The notes beneath the pieces are model-generated. The model did no database searches and was not told the DNA's origin. It saw nothing but the letters and a program-made list of their open reading frames with translations. A stretch of DNA of 64,000 nt from Eumeta japonica (taxonomy: Eukaryota > Arthropoda > Insecta > Lepidoptera > Psychidae). Position numbers and translations under genes: made by a program. Location of the stretch: the NCBI GenBank assembly GCA_005406025.1, contig BGZK01000485.1, forward strand, positions 62,001 through 126,000. The letters run 5' to 3'. The number at the start of each line of letters is the position of its first letter. Position 1 is the first letter of the stretch. Below are positions 1 to 11,600 of this stretch, in pieces.

Positions 1-229
1 TGGGATTTTTACCCACTAAAAAAGCACTCCCTTGGGGTGACTACTGTAACGCGTATATTTCCGACCCGGAGTCAATATGCGTTAGCGGGCGGATGAGGCG
101 AACAACAAACATAGTTTGGGGACTTCGCGTCGCGTGGGAAAAGAATTATTGATTATTAACTAGGCGTACCGGCCCAGTATGGGATGAGAGGAGGATAGTT
201 TTTAATCGGGTTAAAATTAAAATTTATTT
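1..229 (-). other. Sequence downstream of the retrotransposon gag stop
   Basis: On the minus strand this is what follows the gag stop codon. A complete jockey-type element would begin its endonuclease/reverse transcriptase ORF here, but I see no long frame and no endonuclease-like residues in the 229 bases present. The sequence could be a spacer, 3' UTR of an element lacking ORF2, or flanking DNA. The window edge prevents a decision. Confidence 0.35.
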
Positions 230-1769
230 TTAATCGCCTCTACGAGTGAGGCGTGCTCTATTAAACAAATTAGTTTTTTCCGTCGGGTTCGCGGCGGTGC
301 GGAATTTTTTTGCGAGGATCGCGAGCTCGCTAGTGTCAATAACAGTTATTACTGACATCAGCTGGCTCAGATCGTCTGCGGATGTTGAGTTATTTTTCGC
401 GGCGGGCGGGGCGTTACGCGGACCGGCCGCCGCTCGGGCGTAACTTAACGTGGACGAGACGGCGCGCGCGGGCGCACGGCGCGGCGCGGCCTTCTCGGGC
501 GGTGGGGCTCTTTTTGGAGCACGCGGGCATCCTAGATAGTTGGCAGTGTGGCCTTTTTGTTTGCATAAGACACAGGCGGGCGGACCGTCTGTGTCCTTAT
601 TGCGCGTACATTGCGCTGTGCCGTGGTCGCCCAGGCATTTCACGCAGCGCGCAGAATGAAAGCAATAACGGGACGAATGCCCGTAGGACTGGCAGTTATG
701 GCACTGCCCGGGTAAGGCGCGTTTGCGAGGCTGCTCCGCTTTGACGCCGGAGAGGGAGCATACGCTTCCTGATTTTGAAGAAGGCGGCTTTAGTCGCCTT
801 ATCGTTGGCCTCGGCTGTGCCGGAGACCAAAACTAAATCGAGGGGCTTGCGGAAACGATTCAGTATGCGGCGAACCGATTGAACCGGAAGGTTTTGGGAA
901 AGGAGGTCTTCCTTTACCTCGTCGATGGGTATTTCCTTAGGGACTCCCCTCAGGACTACCCTGATTTCCCGCTCCTCTTTGAGGGAGTAGGTGTGGAACT
1001 CGAATTTGTAGGAAACTAACAGATTTTGCAGATTTTTAAAATCTGCGACGGTTTTCGCTTGCAGCTTTAATCCCTTAGCGGTATTACGCGCTTGCGAGAA
1101 TTGAATGTTTTTTTCCGCACATCTTTTGCGCAGCTCGGTCCACCGATCCTTGTTCTGTACGAACATAGGTGGTGGTTTCGGGCCGCGCGGTGCGGGGGTG
1201 GGGGGAGCGGTGACGTCAGCCTCGTCACTTAGGTTGTTCTTCGCGGCCGCGGGAGCTGCCGCTTTGATTTTGCCAGCGTCTACCGCCTCTTGTGAGGTTG
1301 TGGTAGGCTGGGAAGGTTTTCTCCAGCTAACGGGAGAGTCATAAATCGACCGGGTCGATTTGGCAGGAGCTGATTCTTTCGTAATATTAGCCTTTTTTGG
1401 CTTTTTTGAAGAGGGAGTTAGATGGAAGTACGTAGACCCATCGGAGGTCTGCGTGAGACATGACGCTTCGGGTTTAGGTTGTGAAGCTTTTGCGGCTTTT
1501 CGGCGCCGGACAGTGGTGAAACCAGAGTGATCGGAAGAATCACTCGATCCGGGGTCGGAGTCGGAGTCTGAGGATGTGCCCTATGACGGGCGAGCGGCGG
1601 CTGGCCGTTTTTTGGATTCTCTAGGTAGGGTGTACTCGAGATCCATTTCTGGGTCGAATACCACTACCTGAGGGTCAGGGGAGGTCGGGGATGCGCAGTA
1701 CGCCTCAAACTCCCGCAGGAAGTCGAAGGGGCCGCGCTCCGTCAAGAATACTTGGAGTTTGCGCTCCAT
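230..1769 (-). pseudogene. Broken ORF1 (gag) of a jockey-type non-LTR retrotransposon
   Basis: Reading right to left, a start codon near 1769 opens a protein beginning MERKLQVF; the frame is interrupted near 1577, again between 1530 and 1170, and near 720-760. The piece at 1166-696 has the basic, RRM-like region that precedes the zinc knuckles in jockey gag proteins. The next frame carries three CCHC knuckles: CHNCQSYGHSSRYC, then CVKCLGDHGTAQC, then CVLCKQKGHTANYLGC, the spacing typical of this clade (the last is CX2CX4HX6C). Gag proteins of this type bind element RNA and form the particle used for target-primed reverse transcription. High GC here contrasts with the AT-rich surroundings. The frameshifts mean this copy is dead unless they are assembly errors. 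Clade assignment is from knuckle pattern only. Confidence 0.85.
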
Positions 1770-2635
1770 TGCGGTAGCCGCGAGAGTGCTCAGCCGTTGC
1801 CGAACGCTCTCGCAGCACCGCAGGTGACGCGACGCGACGACCGCGCGGCGCGCGGGCCGGGTCGTGTGGTAAAACGGAATAGAAGGGGTCGCGGGGGACG
1901 CGGATCGCGGTGCGGTAGGCCGCAAAACGCGGCGACGCGCGGCGGGACACGACGCGCACCCAACACTTGGCGCGACCCCGCAGGCGGGGATCGCGGCGCT
2001 GCGTGCGTTATCGAAGTAATGCGAACCACTATGTGCCGGTAGTTGACACCGTTAGGTTACCCCGGCACGGTGGTGGTGATGTGACTCGTTGCTATGCTAT
2101 GTGGCTCGGCGCGGCACACACCTGCACACACAAAGCACACACAGATGAATACACGGAAAATTTGGACTCGCTGCACTTACAGGGCGCTGTAGCGCGACCG
2201 TTCGGAGCCCTGCCACATTTACTTTCATATAACTACATAATTGAAGTGAAACTTCTAAAGCGACTTGCAACAAGGTGGCGTTAAACGTTTACCGCTACCA
2301 TGGAGGGTGTATAGAAAGAGACAGAGCGAGAGTAAATGCGTGGCACTCGAACGCATGCGCGTGGTATACCTGTTACAGTCAAGCGCGAGCGTTAGCAACG
2401 AGTAGCGTCAAATATTCCAACGCAAGATGGAGACAGAAGGAAAGACACACAAAGGTAGAAAGTAGGAGAGAGAAAGAGAGTGAGTTGGCAGATTTCGTCT
2501 CGCAATTGTTTTTCGCAATTGTAACGTGCGACGAAAAGCAAAATTTCTACCCCTTCCTATTTTCATTTCCACATTACGAAGTTTCACTTCTTCCTCGCGA
2601 AGGGACTCCACGCACTATTTTCATATAAAAATTGT
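1770..2635. other. GC-rich stretch between the gag remnant and MSH4
   Basis: From 1770 to about 2030 the sequence is very GC-rich and probably the 5' UTR of the minus-strand retroelement, whose exact 5' end I cannot place. From about 2030 to 2635 composition relaxes. An inverted GTGCCGG/CCGGCAC pair sits near 2034-2071 and a purine-rich GAGAGAGAAAGAGAG tract near 2465. The open frames here look like products of composition rather than genes. The MSH4 promoter and 5' UTR should lie in or before this stretch, but I see no firm core promoter. Confidence 0.4.
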
Positions 2636-5600
2636 ATGAGAGTTATTGGCTTATGTTTCAGAACAGTAACATCCAGCTCTACCAAACCGGAATCTTCATC
2701 CAGCGGTCCGGCGACAAAGCACAGAGCACCTGCCAACGATTCGGTCATAGTGGACAGTACTTTAGAGTTGTCAACGCCGCGCAACAGGCCCACCACTGTC
2801 AAATACATCAGCAGCAGCAGCAGAGGTATATACGTTCGCCGTCAGAACTATGATGAATAATCGAGATTTTACGCGTCCATAGAGAGCAATATGCTACGGG
2901 TAAAATAAAATTTACGTTATTCACAAAATTTTAATGTCAGTAGCTTGTGATGTGTGGATTTGTTTCAACTTTTATCAAACATTTGCAGTGTTTAAAAAAA
3001 GATTCATTGAAACTTGAGTTAATTTTTTCCGTAAATTCTAATCCTACTTCATAAGAATGCAATAAGGAAATAAAAAGTAATGTATTATAGTTATATATAG
3101 TAGTTATTACATCTTCTAAAAATCATGTTTATTATATATATACGTTAACGTTTAGCTTGAAGTGCATAAAAAGTATAGAATCTCTCTCAAATATAGTTCG
3201 TTACTTTCTGTTAACGGACTGCATGATATGATTGTTATCAATCATATGATTGGTGACACAAATTGAGGCCATAATTATTGTCAGAAACGTGTTTCAATGC
3301 TTTCTTATGGCATTTAAATGTGCAAACGAGTATGAGAGCCCCCGGTAGGTGATCGCCGCCGCCCATGGACGCTCGCAACTCCACAGTAGCCATTAGTGCC
3401 TTACCAGCGTTTTAGGAAGGAATAGTATATATGATGGAGAGAGAATGGACTACCGTAACTCTCACTTATTGAACGAAACATAACAACCGAAGCTGCTACT
3501 TCATGTGTATATATTGTGAGTCGAGCCGACCTATTTTCTTGTGGCAGCCAAATTGGCCACAACGTGGCTTTACCGCATATAAATCAAAACAATATCATGT
3601 TAATGAAAATAACATTGATTATAGTCTTAGTTTTAAAAATAATGGCATATTTTTTTCTTTACAAATTTAAAACCAAGTCAAATGGTGTTTCCTTTTTTTT
3701 TATTTCAACCCATTTAATATTGACCATTACGATCCTCGAATAAGCTTGCATCATGCTGAAAATACCATAAAAAATAGATATGTAGACATAGAACCGCCTA
3801 TTTCATCCGTAACTCACCTTTCGACGACGTACACAGCGCTAAGACAGGGCAAGATAAGGCGCCTTAGCACCTTTGTGAGTATTATATCCCCTGTCGATAA
3901 CACGATTCTAAGTCCACGATTGTTACTCAGATAACCCATTTTACTGAACTATACGATAGTTATACAAGTCACTAAGTCCTTGTGTGGAAACGCACGTGTG
4001 GCAACTTGTTTTGCTTTTACTTGGAGTTGATCGTGCACCTACTGAGCCTCTATATCACATATTGAATTATATCAGTGGTGTGCTTCAATATCTCACGCGC
4101 AATAGTTAACTGCTAATTGTTTTAATAATTAGTTAAAACAATCAGCAGTTAAGTTTAATTAAAAACTAAACATGTTTAGTTACCGATAATCTTAGAGATA
4201 TTGGCATTTTGACATTGATTAAGTGTCACAGATGCCAATATATTTAATATTACTTTAGTTACCTACCGTTTGTGAAGTTAAAACAATGTTTTTTTACGTG
4301 TTCAATTTTAATTTCAACGGTTAACTGTTAATTATTTATTATTATTATATTAAAATGAAATACACCGCTATATGATTTATTTTATATAACATTCGTCATT
4401 AACAATAACGTCATTTTCGTACAATACGATTCAGCACCAATGTAACTTTCATATGATATCAATAGTGATAGAGTGAACGTATAGGAGCGGGTCAATTTCA
4501 AAGCTGGTCATATTCAATGATTGTATGCTAATAATTGACACTACACCTTTGTGTGCGCATGCTCAATAAGATTCCTGAGGATATTCAAAATTTAACCTTA
4601 CACAAATTTAAAATGTTTATCATGCAGACATTATAAGAAAAGGGTAATGCACTTTTTGAATATTTAGATGATAAATATACTTAATCAGCTCGACCTTCTA
4701 CAGGTCCGTTTCGTTCTGTAATAGTTTTATATATTGTTACAAAATAACCCTATCGACTGTTTGAGGTTTGAGACTGAATGATCTGCAAACATATAGGAAA
4801 GCAGAAGGTATATTCGTCAATACTGAGACATTATAATTCACGGTGGAACCACTTAATTACTTTTATATCGATCGCACTTGACTTGTAAAAGTACTGATCG
4901 CATAAATAAAACTGAACTGGAACATACTAACCAATTAAAATACGCTTAAAGTGTAAACAACGCTAGATGGATAGGGGAAGTTGTTTATGTTTTAAATATA
5001 AGAAATATAGTTTTTTTTATGAACAATTTTGAGTACTTTTATTTATTTAGTGTATGAGCGTAGATCGCAACAATATGATTGTGATCACTGTGAAATTTGA
5101 TTTGAAAAAACCCACTCTCGAGTTCCTTGCTCGTTCTTCTTAAGGTGTAACAAGTGGTAATTTAAACAAGAAATACAAGAATTTTGAAATTATGTAAATT
5201 TTAAAAATGTTATGCCGTATTTCAAGTGTTAATATCTTTATTCTACTAAACAAAGATATTTTCAATTTTTTTCAATTTGGATAACCGACGTGGAACATTT
5301 CCTTAGCATAAGACATTTACAAGAGGTGCAGACAATAAAGCGATATTTTATACTTTTTTAGCAATTCACTTTTCTTATAAACTAGTTTAATATATGTAGA
5401 AAGAATTATTGACATCGTAACATCACATTGATGACCAATTACTTTTATCTAAAACCAATGTTCTTTTGTAAGGTGGGGAATTCCAGTATTTGTCAATTCA
5501 AGTAGTCATTCACTTAGTTAGATAGTACTTGTGATAGGCACTTGCCAATCTTATCAAATTATGGAATAAACTCATATTACTATTATTTTAATTGCCTTCT

Positions 5601-8600
5601 TATTTTCCTTAACACATTCAGCGCTAAAATATCTTATTACATTAAAACATACAAATTATTAATATTATTTGGGCAATATGATTCAATAAAAAAAATCTTA
5701 AAATATTAAATTGTGTTAACATAATATCATATATTATTCCATTATGTAGAGAAAAGACCACAGGATAAGATGATTTTTTGTTTATGACATTAAATGCCAT
5801 AGTGTAAAAATAATAAAATTATGTACTTTAGCTTTTCCCTTTTAATTAAGTTATATTGAAAAAAAAAATAGTTTTAATTAATTTATATCATACTATATCA
5901 TTATTTTTTTGCGATTACAATTTAACATTTGCATATTTATGAAAATTTAAGATTGCAATATGAAAAAAAATATTTTTGGGAAATTTGCGCTAAAGACAAA
6001 AACGATAATAATTTCTAATTTTCCGGCTGAAATTTCGCTAATATTGGTATCACAAAAGTGGTCGAGACTTTTAGACTCGTAGTAATAAAGCACACTTAAG
6101 TGCGCGTTTTATCTTGAGAGTGGGTATAGAAAATAATATGTGTCTCGCTCCCAAGTTACTTCTTGAGATAGCGCATTATTTGAGTGACCTTTATGAATGC
6201 GAGCGTATATGGATGAAATATCTATTTAGATAATTAAGTTTGAACTTACCATTTGAACCATCAGGGTGCGAGTACTATTCGCGCTTGTCCAATTTTTTTT
6301 AACCACCGACGTAAACAGAGAGCTATTGCTATTAATTGCAAAAAAATACTCGTTCGCAATAGAACTAATAGCGAATATTATTTCAGGCGGTTTCAGCGGC
6401 CAACGTTCAGCGAGATCGACAAATAGTTCGTTCGTTGAAGCCTCTGTTATATTGGGTAAATTTTTATCTTCAATTTTTTCCGGCTTTATAATAAATTGAA
6501 TTTGTGCTATTGAAGTTAACTAGTAAACCATTTTGGCTTTAGTCAAAACTTGTAAATTACGTTAACACTTATAAAAATGATATCAATAATTTGTTTAATG
6601 ATTGTTTTAGAAACATTATCATAGATTTTTTAATTTTTTTACTTATCTTTCTACTATTTTTCTTATTTGAACCAGTTATTCTATATAATGTTTTACATTG
6701 CAATAAAACGCTTTTTTTCCTACAATCGATTGCATACGACTGTCGTAAAAAACAATTACTCTGGTATCAAAACTATGGGGCATCTACTCTTACGTGCTTG
6801 GTGGGTACAGATTCTAAGAAAACAAAAACATTTTCTAATAGGTACACATAATAATTAAAATATAATTATACGTTATTTTGATGTAAATACTCACTTTATT
6901 TATTTTATTGGGGAGTTGCCTAGTGTTTTTTTTTCGTAGATAACTATATGAAATCATTGCATCCATGGTGTTTACGTACGGAGAATTCACAAACTTCAAG
7001 CATAAGATCTATACTCCTCTCATAATTTCCGTTGCTTTTTATTTTACATCAATACCAGCGGGCACTAGCAACGTCATTTATAGAACGCTCATGTATGTGA
7101 ACATTGTGGTGGGAACAAAACGTGATTGTGGGCGTTAAAGTTTATAAACTACGATAATTATATTATTTATATTATCTAAATGAAAACTGTTCTATCTAAA
7201 GTTCATATTCTGTCTAATTTAATACTGAAAAATTGGACAACTTTAATAGCTAGAGATTGGTCAACTCTATACACAGATCTCGCTTTGGAAATGGCGTAAA
7301 GTATGATACATACACATCTTACATGCTCGTAACAAAGGCAGCAGTTAGAATTCCCCATAATGATAGATAATTTGATTTCATGGCAACACCAGCTATATCG
7401 GAAGGGCGAGGAATGGCTCGCGGGGAGATTGGAATGGCCGCCGTAGACCTGAAGCATCCACATCTCGTGTTGTGCCAGTTCAGCGACAATTTGCTGTACA
7501 CACACGCTCTCACTAAAATCAACTATTTTAATCCTGTGGAAGTAAGTGTAAAAATAATAAGAGAACAGACTAAGAGATATTTGACTTAATGTATTGTTTG
7601 GAGCTTTAGAAACTGAAATTATAATAAATTTGGAAATAGATTCGGAAAAGAATGAATTATAAGTATTAATTAGGCGTCTGCAACAATCGGTAATGTAAAT
7701 TTATTCGCATGGACAAGTTACAACTCTATATACGTACTTAAAAAAAAAGTAGCAAGAATGGCAAACTTAAGAAAACCTTGCACGACGTATCCATCTGCAC
7801 TTTTGTAACTAATGATCCTGTTCAAATTGTTAATAAATAATTATCGCGTCATAGAGTTGTTAAATAACAGTTAATTTGGTTGTGTTTAAGAAATTTTAGG
7901 AGAATAGCAATCTTTTCCCAAGTTGTACATTTCCTATAATTTTGCTTGTCTTTTCCAAAAATGCAGAACTGTAAAACCGTTAATATGGTAGTGTTGTTTT
8001 ATTTATTATTAATAAAAATATACAAGTATAATTATGCACTAAAACCCTAAATAGGTACAATACATAATCTATCGTACAATTCAGCATTTACATTATCTAT
8101 TTCAATAATTTCACAGATAATAGTACCTCACACATTCGCTGAAAACGTGCAACAGAGTAAACTGTACCAAATGATCAAGGAACATTATCCCAACCTCACT
8201 CTGACTGCCGTTCAGAGACGCCATTTCAACGACGCCGTGGGTCGACAGCAAATTCGGACTTTATGCGCACCCCAGTACAGTTCGGTTCATCTGGAAGTGA
8301 TGCAAAAGTGAGCAGGCAAAACATAAATAACAAATTGGAATAAGGTTACAAGCCAAGTGCTTGTGAGGCTATTATTTGGTGTAGATACATAATTTTCATT
8401 ATTTATACCCATTTTTTTTAAAGTATGGACTTTTTTCGAGTTATGAAATTATAAAAAAAAGGGTGAAAACCTGATTAAGAAACGAAAAAACTATGTGTGG
8501 TTTTATGAAACCACGGTAAAAGTGAAACTTATTTTCATATCGTAGACATTAAACTAATAATTTTTGGAATAATATTTCATTAAGGGTATTGAAATCGCAT

Positions 8601-11600
8601 CATCAATTTTAATTTTATTTTTGGAAAATTGGAATGATAATGGGAAATGATTAAAGTAGAATAGTTTTCCAAGTAATATTTTTATTCAACTCTGTGTTTT
8701 AGGATACTTATACATAATTCTTAATAATTATTTAGGTGCTATACAAACATTAACGCTTGCATTTTTGACGATATCTACAGCATCGTTCCGCGTTTAGTTG
8801 CTTTTGATGTAAAAGTTTTTCTGTACCCACACTTTCAGATACAGGCTCACCACTTTGAACGGTGCTAGTACTCGGCATGGCACCAAGATCTTTTTTCCTT
8901 TTTCTATAAGCACGTACTCTGTCAGCGTTCTGTTTTTTACGGCGTGAAATTAATTCATCGTCATTCATTTTTGCATTATTCTTCACTTATTCCTCGATGA
9001 TCAATTTTTCGAACTCACCAGGTGTGTCGTTGCTCACCAAAAGCAAATAAATAACACTATTCACATTAAACACTAATAACACCAAACAAAATAACGTGGA
9101 GCACTAGCGCAAATGAGTAATAATCTGTAAATAATCTGTACTATGGAGTGTATTCGCTGTGAGCGCAAAATTACTAATACTATAGCATTAAAGATGTATA
9201 GTGTGTATATGAATGCTGACAGCGCCACCTAAAGGGAGTATTGGTACTATACATATTGGTACTATTACACTGTACTGAACACAATACTCGCTTATTTTCA
9301 ACGTTGTATAGGTAACTTTGCCCGTCCACATAACTCCGCCCGTCCCTATTGAATACTCTATAGTCTATGCACTACACGGTCAGCTGATACGAACTATAGG
9401 CGCCGCCATATTGGCCTTGACTGGTCTGACGAGCAGTGGAAGGGAGTGCCTTTCACTTTACCCCTACTCTGCGGCCGACTGTAATGCGACATGCAAACGC
9501 AGACGAAAAAGTTTGAGACGATGTAATAGAAGTTTCACTTTAAAAATATTCTGTACAGAAACTATATTAAAAAGCTTAAATATTACTTATGAAAAATTTG
9601 TTATAAGATACCATTCATAAATCACCGCATTATTACAATTTTAATAAACCCACTTCCCATTGGGTAAAACTATATTACCAAACGGTAATATAGTTTTTTG
9701 TGGTTTACTGCTTTTTGTTTGTATTATTTTTAAAAAGTTTTCATTTTTTTTTAATCAAATGTAAATATTAAAATACTTATGCAAAGGGTTATTTAGAAGG
9801 ATTAAAGTAACACTTATAACAGAGTAGCAGACTGATAATCTAATAGACAACTTAAAATTTAATATTCATTACTACTTGGAATATTCATTACTACTTGGTT
9901 ATTTTTATAGTTACCTACACTCTCTATAAAACAAAAAAAAATAACAATTATATACTAATAAAAAATAGTATCTCAACCTGATCTCACCTACCTTATTCTG
10001 GCCTCCACCACAGTTTACAGTCAGATAACCAAGGAACATAGCCAACAATCTCAAAAAGAATCTAGACGAATCACAGCGAAATGTATTATGATTTTAACAA
10101 ATGATATGTCTTTAAAATCCTAAATTCGACTCTCTCTTCTGACTGCAAAACATAGGCCATTCTTTAGGACGAATCAGTTTTTTTATCTGCCACTTATACT
10201 GGGATTTTAAGTTTAACTAGATTCATAAATATTTACAGATTCTACTCAGTAACAGCAGCCGCCGCGGTGCTCAAGTACGTGGAGTACATACAGTGCGTGG
10301 TGTTCGCGAGGCAGTCGCTGAAAGTCGAATATCACTCCTCCGAAAATACTATGATCATAGGCACGACCCCTTTATATACTTCCATTTGCCCGCCTTTTAT
10401 CGTAATAGTAGTGTGATCGGAACGCAAAGAAAAACACGTTATGCGTAACGTAAATTTTATGCGTAACGGTAGTAAATACTTTCTTAAGCTGAATAAACAA
10501 TTTAAAAACATGCGTAGGTACTGATTACGTTGTATTTTGAAAATATGTATATGTCAAATTCGACTTTGTCGTATGCTTGTCGGTCTTCATGTTTGCCGAA
10601 TATTTTATACCCATTTTATACAACCAATTTTCAAACACATTTCATATACACACACTTAGATCTCTTAAGCTAAATTTTAGAAAATTACAATCCCTACCAG
10701 AATATTCTGTAAGAAATAAAAAAAATATGAAGTAGCGATACGTATTCATTAAACTTAATAATGAAACTAAATATTGATTAAAATTCAAAATTGTCGGCCT
10801 TTTTAAATTCATAAGCGTCTCCTTTCATGACGTTTTTTTAAATTCACTCTTAATAAAAAGTTACTATTACAACTAAGTTCTAAACCAAAATTCATCTTAA
10901 AAGTTGCTTTTTCGCTTAATTTCAAATATCCTGTAAAACCGGTTATTTGCTTAAATTTAATTTTAAACCAGGTTTTGGAAGAGGCCCTCGTTATTTTAAA
11001 AAAAAATAAAACTAAAATGCAATATATATTATTTTAATTTAAAAAAAATCTTTATATTCATATTCATCTATGATGTAGACTTTGGATATCTCTTTCGTAA
11101 TCTAGGTAACAAATTGAAAATGGTGAAAAATAGAGATGCTAGTCCTAAAAATACGTGCGATAACTCATTCGATCTGGAATAATGTCTAGAAAAATGTATC
11201 GAATCGAAAATGTTTATTAGTACATACAAAATCGCTAAATTTATACGCAAATAAAGATGTAAAAAAAGGTATTTTGTTTTTCGCCGGTATCTGGTAAATT
11301 ATTAATATTTAAGAAATTTAAAAAGAAAGATCCTTGAAGAGGAGGAAATTTGCAGTAAAATACTCCATACACCCGGATCTCTACCTTCATTATTTATGAT
11401 TTTATAATAATTTATCGCTGATAATTGGCCTCTGTGCGGCATGTCAAGGTGGCGCACGCTGCGTCGAAATCGAGTACGTCACACTAAATATTTTTTAAGG
11501 TATTAAATATTAATTTAACCATTTGATCAAATTATGGTGTATTTAGGACACTTGAAAAAATTTATTCCCGTTAGAAATTTAACTTATAGTCAATTTTATG

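Noticed and set aside
1752..2042. Overlapping GC-rich ORFs on both strands
   Set aside because: Arg/Pro/Ala-rich translations in all frames, as expected from GC content alone; only the gag frame has family features.
2584..2808. 74-residue minus-strand ORF opposite MSH4 exon 1
   Set aside because: The plus-strand segment has a good donor (AGAG|GTATAT) and the right phase to join MSH4 exon 2; the minus frame is not recognisable.
10361..10420. GT donors near 10408-10418 for MSH4 exon 5
   Set aside because: They give phase 0 against a phase 1 acceptor with the conserved peptide, and would add residues with no counterpart in the family; joining to a later acceptor at 12070 would delete the conserved LEL segment.
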